Assembly: GCA_044506885.1 (NCBI GenBank)
Contig: JBIQKC010000001.1
Coordinates: 97,671-161,670, forward strand
Length of the DNA: 64,000 bases
Origin: Croceibacterium_A sp044506885
GTDB lineage: Bacteria; Pseudomonadota; Alphaproteobacteria; Sphingomonadales; Sphingomonadaceae
Direction: 5' to 3'
Shown here: positions 1 through 9,156 of the stretch, one piece after another
How the letters are laid out: each line of letters begins with the position of its first letter
Numbering within the stretch: the first letter of the stretch is position 1
Made by a program: the position numbers and the translations under genes
Notes under the pieces: model-generated
The model's input: the letters and a program-made list of their open reading frames with translations, nothing else
Database searches by the model: none
Told to the model about the DNA's origin: nothing

Positions 1-40
1 GCGCAAGGTCATAAGCAGTCTCCGGGGCGGGCTCCGGCGG

Positions 41-1459
41 TCAATCGGCGAACGCGGCGGCGGCGCGGGCCGGTTCGCTCTCCTGCTCCGCGCGCAGGCG
101 CTTGGCGAAGTGCGCCAGCGCCAGCACGCAGACCACGATGCCGGCAAGGCAGACGGCGGAGAAAATGTATCCGTCGAGCACCTTGGCATCGCTGCCGAGG
201 AACAGGCGCGATCCGATCAGGGGCGCGGCCACGGCGGCGAACTTGGCCATGAAGCTGGCCCAGCCGCCCCCCGTCGCGCGCACGGCGCTGGGGTAGTAGA
301 TGCTGGTGATCGAGATCACCGCCGCGTGGCCCGCGCCGACCAGAACTCCGCCGATGAAGATCACCGGGATGAACAGCGGCCCGCTGAGGACGAAGCCCAG
401 GCCGACGAGGAGCAGGAACGGAATGCCGATCAGCGGCGCCAGCGTAATCCCGGCCGGGCCGCGCTTCTCCGTCATCGCCAGCAGGGCGACCCCGGCGATG
501 GCCCCCGTGATGCCGGTGGCCGAGCCGATCCAGGTGGCGTTCTGCACCGTCAGGCCCAGTTCCTCCAGGAACAGCACCCCGAAGCTGGACTTCAGGTAGA
601 TCGCGAAGCTGGAACAGAAATAGGCCAGCCAGATCAGCGGGGTGATATAGGCCAGCCAGCCCTTGAACAGTGCGGCGATCTTGGTGAACGGGTTGTCCGA
701 GCTCGACGTCTTGCGTTCGTCCGAGAGGTAGAATTCGTCATACCGCGCGGCATCCCCCGACGGATCGAAGCGGTCGAGCAGCGGGACGATCTGCGCCTTC
801 GGCCGGCCTTTCGCGACCAGCCAGCGGGCCGATTCGGGCAGGGTGAATTGCAGCAGCACCGCCAGCACCAGCGTCAGCGAGCCGCAGATGAAGAACACAT
901 AGTGCCAGCCGAAATCGGGCGCGATCAGATTGGTGATCGGGCCCGCCGCGGCCGCGCCGGCGCTGAATCCGAGCATGATGATCGTGACGGACGTGGCCCG
1001 CTTTCCGGCGGGCATCGCCTCGATATTGAGCGACCATGCCGGCGCCAGCAGCCCACCGATCGTCAGCCCGGCGAGGAAGCGCAGGACCATCAGCGTTTCG
1101 GGCGTCTGCGCGAAGCCGGTGGCGAATGTCAGGACGGCGCTGAGCACGGTGCAGATCAGGATCACCGGCCGCCGCCCGATCACGTCCGCGATGTAGGAGC
1201 CGACCAGCGAGCCGATCATCTGCCCGATGAAGGCGGCCGCGCTGACATAGCCCATCATCTCCTCGTCGAGGAGCATCTCGTCGCGGATGTAGGGGAGCGT
1301 GTAGGCGATGAGCGAGAAGTCGAGCCCGTCGAAGAAGGTGACCAGGCACGACAGGATCAGGATGCGGCGGTGAAAGGGGGTGAAGTTGAGCCCTTGCAGG
1401 AACCCGGCGACATCCAGTTTTGGGCCTGCCGGCCCCGATCCCGCAACAGCATCGCTCAT
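41..1459 (-). CDS. MFS transporter, aromatic acid/metabolite:H+ symporter-like
   Basis: A 472-residue inner-membrane transporter of the major facilitator superfamily with about twelve hydrophobic segments. The first membrane helix carries a DGLD motif near residue 44, resembling the DGFD signature of the aromatic acid:H+ symporter (PcaK/AAHS) group, and the loop between helices 2 and 3 has the MFS motif with IGRRP near residue 95. Substrate cannot be read from sequence; a small organic acid is the inference. It lies 185 bp downstream of the aminotransferase on the same strand, behind its own possible LacI-type operator at 1562-1579, so it is probably a separate transcription unit. The ATG at 1459 begins a hydrophilic 30-residue N-terminus normal for the family. 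Family call is firm, substrate is not. Confidence 0.85.
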   Translation of the reverse strand: MSDAVAGSGPAGPKLDVAGFLQGLNFTPFHRRILILSCLVTFFDGLDFSLIAYTLPYIRDEMLLDEEMMGYVSAAAFIGQMIGSLVGSYIADVIGRRPVILICTVLSAVLTFATGFAQTPETLMVLRFLAGLTIGGLLAPAWSLNIEAMPAGKRATSVTIIMLGFSAGAAAAGPITNLIAPDFGWHYVFFICGSLTLVLAVLLQFTLPESARWLVAKGRPKAQIVPLLDRFDPSGDAARYDEFYLSDERKTSSSDNPFTKIAALFKGWLAYITPLIWLAYFCSSFAIYLKSSFGVLFLEELGLTVQNATWIGSATGITGAIAGVALLAMTEKRGPAGITLAPLIGIPFLLLVGLGFVLSGPLFIPVIFIGGVLVGAGHAAVISITSIYYPSAVRATGGGWASFMAKFAAVAAPLIGSRLFLGSDAKVLDGYIFSAVCLAGIVVCVLALAHFAKRLRAEQESEPARAAAAFAD

Positions 1460-1561
1460 CGTGCAATCCTCTCCTCCAGGGGCCTTCGGCTCTGTCGGCC
1501 GATAGGTAGCTTGCGAACTATTTTCCGGTCAGGCCTAATCATGAAATTGGCCCGCGACAAC

Positions 1562-1579
1562 GGAGATAGCGCTAACTCC
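1562..1579. promoter_or_regulatory. LacI-type operator-like palindrome upstream of the MFS gene
   Basis: GGAGATAGCGCTAACTCC is an 18-bp inverted repeat with a single unpaired position per arm around an AGCGCT core, the core typical of LacI-family operators. It lies about 100 bp upstream of the MFS start at 1459. Function is inferred only; no LacI regulator gene is in the window. Confidence 0.4.
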
Positions 1580-1605
1580 CCGCCGCGACAGCGATTTTCC
1601 GCGTG

Positions 1606-1637
1606 GGGCCTGCTCGCCGGTGAGAGGAAGCAGGCCC
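1606..1637 (-). terminator. Hairpin after the aminotransferase gene
   Basis: A 9-bp perfect stem (GGGCCTGCT with AGCAGGCCC) and a 14-nt loop lie just past the aminotransferase stop codon. There is no strong T tract, so intrinsic termination is plausible rather than certain. Confidence 0.4.
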
Positions 1638-1644
1638 GGCACGG

Positions 1645-2844
<1,200 letters not shown>

Positions 2845-2987
2845 GACCTCGTTGATCCAATGGGGTTGATCGAAAATGCCGCGCTTTCGTGCGCGCGGCG
2901 CAACGATTGTGACGGAATCGGCCGGCCAGCGCAATTGCGCCGCTGCCGATTGCCGGAGATGCTCTCCCAAATGCAACAATCGGCCCT

Positions 2988-4871
2988 ATGATGGCGATGA
3001 TGGACGATTCCCCGACCCACGCCGCCGACATCTTCACCGAGATGCTGCGGATGCAGGGCGAGGCGGCGCGGCAGATGGTCGGGACGTTCGTGCCCGAGAT
3101 GTCCGAGGCGGTGCCTTCGGACGCCGAGATCACCGGGTGGGGCGAGTCGGCGCTCAAGCTGCAGCGGATGTGGCTCGAGTTCTGCGAGCAACAGGCGATC
3201 CCGGAGGCGCCTGTGCCGCTGCTGGCCGATCCGGCGCAATGGATGGGGCTGATGCAGGCGTGGTACCGGCAGGTGCCGCTTCTCGATCCGGAGTTCCACG
3301 CGCGGCTGGCCGAGGAAGGCATGGAGCTGTGGGAGGATGTGCTGGCGCAGTACGGACTCGGCCCGAAGGCGGGCGAGGACCGCTCGCCCGAAATCGAGCT
3401 GCCGCGCAGCGACAGGCGTTTCGCCGACGAGGCGTGGCGCGAGCAGCCGGTCTTCGCGCTGATCCACCAGACCTACCTGCTGTTCGCCGAGCGGATCCTC
3501 GAAAAGGTCGACCGAGTCGAGGGGCTGGAAGAGAGCGACCGCGAGCAGCTGCGCTTCGCCACGCGCAGCGTGCTCGACGCGATGAGCCCGGCCAACTTCC
3601 CGCTGATGAATCCGGTGGTGCTCGAGCGGACGATCGAAACCCACGGCGAAAACCTGGTCAAGGGCATGGAGCGGCTGGCCCGCGACCTCGAGAAGGGCCA
3701 GTTGACCCACACCGACTCCGCGGCCTTCCGCCTCGGCGAGACGATCGCCTGCACGCCGGGCAAGGTCGTGTTCGAGACGCCGCTGTTCCAGGTGATCCAG
3801 TACACACCGCAGACCGAGGAGGTGCTGGCGACGCCGCTGGTGATCTTCCCGCCGTGGATCAACCGCTTCTACATCCTCGACCTCAATCCGAAGAAAAGCT
3901 TCGTCAAATGGGCGGTGGGGCAGGGCCTGACGGTGTTCATGGTCTCGTGGCGCTCGGCCGACGAGAGCCTCGCGCACATCGGCTGGGACGATTACGCGCG
4001 GGCGCAGATCGAGGCGATCGACGTCGTGCGCGCGCGGCTGGGCGCGCCGGCGGTGCATACGGTGGGCTATTGCGTGGCCGGGACGACGCTCGCGGCAACG
4101 CTGGCGGTGCTGGCCCGACGCGGCGAGGCGGACAAGGTGGCGAGCGCGACGTTCCTCACCGCGCAAGTCGATTTCGAGCGCGCGGGCGAGCTCAGGCTGT
4201 TCGTCGACGACACGCAGATCGAGCTGATCAAGCAGGCGAGCAAGGGCGGTTATCTCGACGGCCGCTACATGGCGGCGACGTTCAACCTGCTGCGCGGGAC
4301 CGACCTGATCTGGAACTACGTGGTCAACCACTACCTGCTGGGCGAGGATTACCCGGCCTTCGACCTGCTGCACTGGAACGGCGACGTGACGAACCTGCCG
4401 GCGAAGTGGCACGAGGCCTATCTGCGCGACTGCTATCGCGACAACCGGCTGGTCGCGCCCGATGCGCTGACGATGGACGGCACCCCGGTCGACCTGCGGC
4501 TGATCGAAACGCCCGCCTATGTCCAGGCCGGGCGCGAGGACCACATCGCGCCGCCGGAAAGCGTGTACCGGATGCTTGGCGTTCTTGCCGGTCCGGTCCG
4601 CTTCGTGCTGGCCGGAAGCGGGCACATTGCCGGGGTGGTGAACCCGCCGGAGGCGAACAAGTACCAGTACTGGACCGGCGAAGCCGCCGGTTCGCTGGCC
4701 GATTTCGTGGAAACGGCCGTCGAGCACCCCGGAAGCTGGTGGCGGGACTGGCGCGACTGGCTGCGGGCGCTGACGCCCGACGTCGCGCCCGCGACGGGAA
4801 AGCGAAAGCCGGGATCGCCAGACGATCGGGTGATCGAGGACGCGCCGGGACGTTACGTCGCCCTTCGCTGA
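2988..4871 (+). CDS. phaC: Class I poly(3-hydroxyalkanoate) synthase
   Basis: Polymerises (R)-3-hydroxyacyl-CoA into polyhydroxyalkanoate at the granule surface. The 627-residue protein has the PhaC N-terminal domain followed by an alpha/beta-hydrolase fold. The lipase-like box GYCVAG supplies nucleophile Cys362; Asp518 (GREDH) and His546 (GSGHIAG) complete the Cys-Asp-His triad, and the typical NPPEANKYQYW segment follows. Length is slightly above the usual 580-600 residues, with extra sequence at the N-terminus. Several methionines (2988, 2991, 3000) could start it. A phasin gene follows 119 bp downstream with its own promoter; phaA, phaB, phaZ and phaR are not in the window. It is divergent from the aminotransferase gene. 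Confidence 0.96.
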   Translation: MMAMMDDSPTHAADIFTEMLRMQGEAARQMVGTFVPEMSEAVPSDAEITGWGESALKLQRMWLEFCEQQAIPEAPVPLLADPAQWMGLMQAWYRQVPLLDPEFHARLAEEGMELWEDVLAQYGLGPKAGEDRSPEIELPRSDRRFADEAWREQPVFALIHQTYLLFAERILEKVDRVEGLEESDREQLRFATRSVLDAMSPANFPLMNPVVLERTIETHGENLVKGMERLARDLEKGQLTHTDSAAFRLGETIACTPGKVVFETPLFQVIQYTPQTEEVLATPLVIFPPWINRFYILDLNPKKSFVKWAVGQGLTVFMVSWRSADESLAHIGWDDYARAQIEAIDVVRARLGAPAVHTVGYCVAGTTLAATLAVLARRGEADKVASATFLTAQVDFERAGELRLFVDDTQIELIKQASKGGYLDGRYMAATFNLLRGTDLIWNYVVNHYLLGEDYPAFDLLHWNGDVTNLPAKWHEAYLRDCYRDNRLVAPDALTMDGTPVDLRLIETPAYVQAGREDHIAPPESVYRMLGVLAGPVRFVLAGSGHIAGVVNPPEANKYQYWTGEAAGSLADFVETAVEHPGSWWRDWRDWLRALTPDVAPATGKRKPGSPDDRVIEDAPGRYVALR

Positions 4872-4891
4872 GGCGTCACGCCGGGCACTTA

Positions 4892-4906
4892 TTGTGCGCT
4901 GCACAA
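4892..4906. promoter_or_regulatory. PhaR-like operator 1, upstream of the phasin -35
   Basis: TTGTGCGCTGCACAA is a perfect 6-bp inverted repeat with a 3-bp centre (TGC-N3-GCA core), 7 bp upstream of the -35 hexamer. TGC/GCA-rich palindromes next to phasin genes are the known target type of PhaR repressors in Paracoccus and Rhodobacter. Assignment to PhaR is inference. Confidence 0.6.
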
Positions 4907-4913
4907 AAAATCG

Positions 4914-4942
4914 TTGACTTCGCATTGCGGCATCCCTATTGT
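4914..4942 (+). promoter_or_regulatory. Phasin promoter (sigma70-type)
   Basis: TTGACT at 4914-4919 and TATTGT at 4937-4942 are separated by an ideal 17 bp. The ATG follows 48 bp after the -10. The -10 overlaps the second operator-like site, a geometry suited to repression. Confidence 0.7.
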
Positions 4943-4953
4943 GCAGTGCAGCA
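4939..4953. promoter_or_regulatory. PhaR-like operator 2, overlapping the phasin -10
   Basis: TTGTGCAGTGCAGCA shares the TTGTGC-N3-GCA layout with the site 47 bp upstream and overlaps the TATTGT hexamer. A 14/15 match occurs upstream of zwf at 41387-41401 in the opposite orientation. Confidence 0.6.
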
Positions 4954-4990
4954 GAGATGTGCGTCTAACGTGCAGGCAAAGCGAGGACAC

Positions 4991-5767
4991 ATGGCCGAGA
5001 CCACGGAAAAAGCCGAGCAAAGCGCCGAGAAGGCCTATGCCGAGGCGGCAGCCGCGGTCGACGCAGCCCCGGCCGAGCCGGTCAAGGCGGCTCCCGCCGA
5101 GGCCAGCTCTCCGGAGCCGGTTGCGGCTCCGGCCAGGGCGGCCGCCAAGTCTTCGCGGCCTGTAAGGAAGCCGCAAACGAAGGCGACGAAGGCCGAGGCG
5201 AAGAAGGCCCCGGCCAGGAAGACGCCGGCAAAGACCAAGGTACGCGTCGCCAGAGCCCCACGGGCCAGGGCGGCCAAGCAGATCACGACCCCCCAACCCA
5301 CGATTACCGAATTGAAGGAAAAGATCATGGCTACCGCCAAGACCCCCGATTTCAGCAAGCCGATGGCCGATGCGCTCGGCGAAATGCAGACCCGCGCCAA
5401 GGCCGCCTACGAAAAGGGCACCGAGGCGATGACCGAGGCGACCGAATTCGCCAAGGGCAACGTCGAAGCGTTCGTCGAGAGCGGCAAGATCTTCGCCGCC
5501 GGCGCGCAGGACCTTTCCAAGACCTACGTCGACGAAGCCAAGAGCGCTTACGAGACGCTGACGACGGACTTCAAGGAACTGGCCGCGGTGAAGAGCCCGA
5601 CCGAGCTGTTCCAGCTCCAGGGCAAGATCATGCGCCGGAACTTCGATTCGCTCGTCGCCACGGGCTCGAAGAACACCGAAGCGTTCGTCAAGCTGGCCAC
5701 CGACAGCTTCGCCCCGATCTCGGGCCGCGTGAACCTCGCGGCGGAAAAGCTCTCGAAAGCGGCCTGA
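4991..5767 (+). CDS. Phasin with N-terminal histone-H1-like extension
   Basis: PHA-granule surface protein. The 258-residue product has two parts. Residues 113-258 form an alpha-helical phasin domain (FAKGNVEAFVESGKIFAAGAQ region, then SPTELFQLQ and MRRNFDSL). Residues 1-112 are low-complexity: acidic and Ala/Glu/Pro-rich to about 45, then strongly basic and Lys/Arg/Ala/Pro-rich from about 49 to 96, resembling the AAKP histone-like tail of Pseudomonas PhaF, but at the other end of the protein. The start at 4991 has a GCGAGGAC ribosome site. A second ATG at 5327 (residue 113), preceded by GAAGGAA, could give a short phasin without the tail. A DNA-binding role for the extension is inferred. The gene has its own promoter and terminator. 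Confidence 0.88.
   Translation: MAETTEKAEQSAEKAYAEAAAAVDAAPAEPVKAAPAEASSPEPVAAPARAAAKSSRPVRKPQTKATKAEAKKAPARKTPAKTKVRVARAPRARAAKQITTPQPTITELKEKIMATAKTPDFSKPMADALGEMQTRAKAAYEKGTEAMTEATEFAKGNVEAFVESGKIFAAGAQDLSKTYVDEAKSAYETLTTDFKELAAVKSPTELFQLQGKIMRRNFDSLVATGSKNTEAFVKLATDSFAPISGRVNLAAEKLSKAA
5314..5329 (+). promoter_or_regulatory. Internal ribosome site and ATG inside the phasin gene
   Basis: GAAGGAAAAGATC precedes an in-frame ATG at 5327-5329, exactly at the boundary between the basic extension and the phasin domain. This would produce a 146-residue core phasin, the more usual phasin size. Predicted only. Confidence 0.5.
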
Positions 5768-5814
5768 TTTTTACCCGATACCGCCGGATCTCCTCTCCCT
5801 TCGGCGGAACGACG

Positions 5815-5844
5815 GAGGCCGGGCAGCCAGCGCTGCCCGGCCTC
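5815..5844 (+). terminator. Rho-independent-type terminator after the phasin gene
   Basis: A 13-bp perfect GC-rich stem (5815-5827 with 5832-5844) and a CAGC tetraloop are followed by TACGTTTTC, 47 bp past the stop codon. Confidence 0.75.
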
Positions 5845-5931
5845 TACGTTTTCGGGCCGGGGCGTTCCCCGTTAACCGAACATGCCGCGCGGGCTTGCAG
5901 CCGCGCCCGTCGATACGATATTTGCCCTGCC

Positions 5932-6330
5932 ATGCATTCGCACCCCGCCTTTCCCGACGACCTTGCGCTAGAGCGGCATGGCTTGCCCGTGCGCGCCGCC
6001 GGCGAGGACGATGATCCCGGTATCGTCGATGGCGAAGGGCAAGTCGGCGTCGCCACGCGCACGCGCGCGAAGCCCAAGAAGCCGCACCAGTACAAGGTGC
6101 TGATGCTCAACGACGATTATACGCCGATGGAATTCGTCGTGATGGTGCTCAAGCGCTTTTTCCGCATGGACCTGGAACAGGCCACGCGCGTCATGCTCCA
6201 CGTCCACCAGCGAGGCGTGGGGGTGTGCGGAATCTTTCCCTACGAAGTGGCCGAAACAAAGGTCAACCAAGTGATGGATTTCGCCCGCGAGAACCAGCAC
6301 CCGCTCCAGTGCACGCTCGAAAAGGCGTGA
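5932..6330 (+). CDS. clpS: ATP-dependent Clp protease adaptor ClpS
   Basis: N-degron adaptor that hands substrates with destabilising N-terminal residues to ClpAP. The 132-residue protein has a poorly conserved, acidic 40-residue N-terminus, then the ClpS fold: KPHQYKVLMLNDDYTPMEFV near residues 50-70 (binding-pocket Asn-Asp and Met), and HVHQRGVGVCGIFPYEVAETK near residues 88-108. It is longer than the 106 residues of E. coli ClpS because of the N-terminal extension. clpA is not adjacent. The ATG at 5932 has only a weak ribosome site, so a later start is possible. Confidence 0.95.
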   Translation: MHSHPAFPDDLALERHGLPVRAAGEDDDPGIVDGEGQVGVATRTRAKPKKPHQYKVLMLNDDYTPMEFVVMVLKRFFRMDLEQATRVMLHVHQRGVGVCGIFPYEVAETKVNQVMDFARENQHPLQCTLEKA

Positions 6331-6418
6331 ATCCGGCACGTGCCGCGCATCGGAGCATGACCTGAAGCCGCCGCGCCGCTATAGCCCCGCGCGACCCTTT
6401 CAGCGACAGCCCCCCGCC

Positions 6419-7657
6419 TTGCCCTTCATCACCTCCATCGATCGCTACATTCTCCGGCTGGTGCTGCTGCCGATGTTCGGCGTCTTCGCGCTCGCGGCCT
6501 CGCTGCTGATGCTGGAAAAGATGCTGCGGCTGATGGAGTTCGTGTCGGCCGAAGGCGGGCCGGTGACCATCGTTTTCCGGATGCTGGTCAACCTGATCCC
6601 CGAATATGCCGGGCTCGCCATTCCGCTCGGCCTGATGCTCGGCATCCTGTTCGCGTTCCGCAAGCTCGCGGTATCGAGCGAGCTGGACGTGCTGCGCGCG
6701 GTCGGTTTCAGCTACACGCGCCTGCTGCGGGTGCCGTACCTGATCACGCTGGTGCTGGTGGCGGTCAATTTCGTGATCGTCGGCTTCTGGCAGCCGCTGG
6801 CCCGCTATTCGTACGAGGAACTCGATTTCGAGCTGCGGTCCGGCGCGTTGGGAGCCTCGATCGAGGTCGGTGAAGTGACCCAGCTGGAGGATCGCGTCGC
6901 GCTGCGGATCGAGGAAAGCCAGGAGGACGGCCGCCGCCTGCTGGGCATCTTCGCCCGCATCGCCAACGACAAGGGCCAGGTGCTGTCGATTTCCGCCCGC
7001 GAGGGGCGCTTTCTCGCCAGCGAGGAGGATCGCAACACCATCGTCTTCCGGCTGCTCGACGGCACGATCGTGCAGGACATGCCCGGCGAAAGCCCCCGCG
7101 TGCTGAGCTTTTCGCAGCACGACCTGCCGATAGACCTGCCGGCCATCGAACGCTTCCGGGCGCGGGGCGACGAAAGCCGCGAATACCTGCTGCCCGAACT
7201 GGCCAGGCTCGGCTGGAGCGACAGCTCCACCGCCGAACAGCGCGCGACCGGGCAGGCGAACTTCAACTACCGCATGGTCGAAGTGATCATGATGCTGATG
7301 CTGCCGCTGATGGCGGTGGCGCTGGCGATACCCCCCAAGCGCTCGACCTCGGCGCTCGGCGTGTTCGTGTCGATCGTGATCGTGGTCGCCTATCACAAGG
7401 TCAACCAGTACGGGCAGGAGGTGGCCGAGATCGGCCGGATCGATCCGGTGCTGGCGCTATGGGGCCCGTTCGTGGTCCTCGCGGCGATGATCGCGTGGAT
7501 GTATTACCGCGTCGCCTTCGTACCCGGCGGGCAGGCTATCGGGGCGCTGGAAATGGCTTATGCCAAGGTCGGCCGGCGGCTGAAGGCGCTGATCCGCCGG
7601 CGCGACCGCCTCGAAACCGGCAATCCCGCGAAGGAGGCGGCGGCCGGTGCTGTTTGA
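6419..7657 (+). CDS. lptF: LPS export ABC transporter permease LptF
   Basis: Inner-membrane permease of the LptB2FG complex, which extracts lipopolysaccharide from the inner membrane for transport across the periplasm. The 412-residue protein has the YjgP/YjgQ architecture: two N-terminal helices, a periplasmic jellyroll of about 170 residues and further C-terminal helices. The N-terminus IDRYILRLVLLPMFGVFALAA is characteristic. No ATG fits; a TTG at 6419 gives the expected family start (PFITSIDRY) although its ribosome site is poor. It overlaps lptG by 11 bp, forming a two-gene operon. Confidence 0.92.
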   Translation: MPFITSIDRYILRLVLLPMFGVFALAASLLMLEKMLRLMEFVSAEGGPVTIVFRMLVNLIPEYAGLAIPLGLMLGILFAFRKLAVSSELDVLRAVGFSYTRLLRVPYLITLVLVAVNFVIVGFWQPLARYSYEELDFELRSGALGASIEVGEVTQLEDRVALRIEESQEDGRRLLGIFARIANDKGQVLSISAREGRFLASEEDRNTIVFRLLDGTIVQDMPGESPRVLSFSQHDLPIDLPAIERFRARGDESREYLLPELARLGWSDSSTAEQRATGQANFNYRMVEVIMMLMLPLMAVALAIPPKRSTSALGVFVSIVIVVAYHKVNQYGQEVAEIGRIDPVLALWGPFVVLAAMIAWMYYRVAFVPGGQAIGALEMAYAKVGRRLKALIRRRDRLETGNPAKEAAAGAV

Positions 7658-8747
7658 CTTCTTCCCGTCGCGGACGCTGACCTGGTATCTCGGCAAGACT
7701 TTCATGACCCGCATCCTGGCGGTGCTGGTCATGCTGGTGCTGGTGCTGGCGATGCTCGACCTCTTGAGCAACAGCGGCGAGATACTGGCCTACCCCGGCA
7801 ACGGGCAGGGCGAGCTGCTGCGTTACGCCTCGCTGCGCGTGCCGCAACTGATCGCGCGCTTCGTGCCGTACTCGGTGCTGCTGGCGACGATCATCACGCT
7901 CGCGACCTTCAACCAGAACAGCGAAGTGATCGCGATGAAGGCTGCGGGCCTTTCCGCGCACCAGATCCTCGCGCCGCTGGTGCTGGCGGCGACGCTCGTG
8001 GCGGTGGTCTCGTTCGCTTTCAACGAACGCGTGGTTACCCGCGCCACCGCGACGCTCAAGGCGTGGGAGGCGGCCGAGTTCGGACCTGTCCCCGAAGGGA
8101 CGGACCTCAGGGCGAACGTCTATCTGAGCGACGGCGCGAACATCCTGCTGGCGTCCTCCATCGCCGGGTCGGGCGCGCAAATCGCGATGCGCGACGTGAC
8201 CTACTACGAACGCGGCCCTTCCGGCCTGATCGTGCGCCAGATTCGCGGGCCCGTCGCCCGTTTCGCCGATCCCGGCTGGCGGCTGGAGGAGCCGCGCGTG
8301 TTCGACGTCGGCCCCGCCGAATTCCGCCAGCTGAACGAGCCGGTCATCGTCGCCCCCGGCATAACGCCGACGCAGATCGCGCTCGGAAACATCGATCCCG
8401 ACGCGGAGTCGATCGGGCGGCTTTCGCGCTCCATCGCGGCGCTCGAGGCGGCGGGACGGCGCACCGCGGAGCTGGAGGGCAAGTGGTGGCACAAGATATC
8501 CGGCCCGCTGTCCGCCGTACTCATGCCTCTGCTGGGCGCGGTGGCCGGGTTCGGACTGGCGCGTTCCGGCCACCTTCTGGCGCGCGCGGTGATCGGCATG
8601 GCGCTCGGTTTTGCGTTTTTCGTGGTCGACAACGCCGCCCTGGCGATGGGCAGTTTCGGCGGTTATCCGCCGGTTCTGGCGGCGTGGGCGCCGTTCGTGC
8701 TGTTTTTCGTGCTGGGCGAGACCGTGCTTGTCCGCACCGAGGAATGA
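7647..8747 (+). CDS. lptG: LPS export ABC transporter permease LptG
   Basis: Second permease of the LptB2FG lipopolysaccharide exporter. The 366-residue protein has N-terminal helices (TLTWYLGKTFMTRILAVLVM), a periplasmic domain and C-terminal helices including GPLSAVLMPLLGAVAGFGLA. The start is GTG at 7647, inside the end of lptF, with a clear GGAGG at 7632-7636. The overlap points to translational coupling of the pair. Confidence 0.92.
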   Translation: MLFDFFPSRTLTWYLGKTFMTRILAVLVMLVLVLAMLDLLSNSGEILAYPGNGQGELLRYASLRVPQLIARFVPYSVLLATIITLATFNQNSEVIAMKAAGLSAHQILAPLVLAATLVAVVSFAFNERVVTRATATLKAWEAAEFGPVPEGTDLRANVYLSDGANILLASSIAGSGAQIAMRDVTYYERGPSGLIVRQIRGPVARFADPGWRLEEPRVFDVGPAEFRQLNEPVIVAPGITPTQIALGNIDPDAESIGRLSRSIAALEAAGRRTAELEGKWWHKISGPLSAVLMPLLGAVAGFGLARSGHLLARAVIGMALGFAFFVVDNAALAMGSFGGYPPVLAAWAPFVLFFVLGETVLVRTEE

Positions 8748-8839
8748 GGGCGGCTTGCGCTGCCCTATTTTTGCCACTATTTGACGCGGCGCTCGCCCCC
8801 GCGAGTCCTGTGGGCCTCTCCCACACCAGGAGAACGGAA

Positions 8840-9064
8840 ATGAAGAAGATTGCTTTCGCCGCTGCTTCGACCGCCATGTTGCTCGCCCTGTCGGCCTGCG
8901 GCGACGCCACCGAAGAGGTTCCCGTCGAAGAGACCACCGTGATCGAGGAAGCGCCGCCCGTGGTCGATCCGGCGCTGGTCGATCCTGCCGCTATCGAGGA
9001 CGAGGCCGTGGTGGACGAGACGGTGGTCGACGATGCCGCGAGCGAGGAAGTTCCAGCCGAGTAA
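8840..9064 (+). CDS. Small acidic lipoprotein, unknown function
   Basis: A 74-residue secreted lipoprotein. A Lys-Lys start and hydrophobic stretch lead to the lipobox LSAC, with Cys at about residue 20. The mature part is almost entirely Glu, Asp, Val, Pro and Ala (for example EEVPVEETTVIEEAPP), low complexity and strongly acidic. No family recognised. The ATG at 8840 is preceded by AGGAGA. It sits 92 bp after lptG and before a strong bidirectional terminator, so it may be co-transcribed with lptFG or have its own promoter. Confidence 0.7.
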   Translation: MKKIAFAAASTAMLLALSACGDATEEVPVEETTVIEEAPPVVDPALVDPAAIEDEAVVDETVVDDAASEEVPAE

Positions 9065-9105
9065 TCCGGTTTCGCGCCGGGCGGCCTGCGCCGCCGGACA
9101 CATGA

Positions 9106-9140
9106 AAAAGGGCGCACAGGAACTCCCTGTGCGCCCTTTT
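9106..9140. terminator. Bidirectional terminator
   Basis: A 15-bp perfect stem (9106-9120 with 9126-9140) with an AACTC loop begins with an A run and ends with a T run. It lies between two convergent genes, the small lipoprotein and the desaturase, and can serve both. Confidence 0.88.
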
Positions 9141-9156
9141 TTCATCCGTTCGAGGT

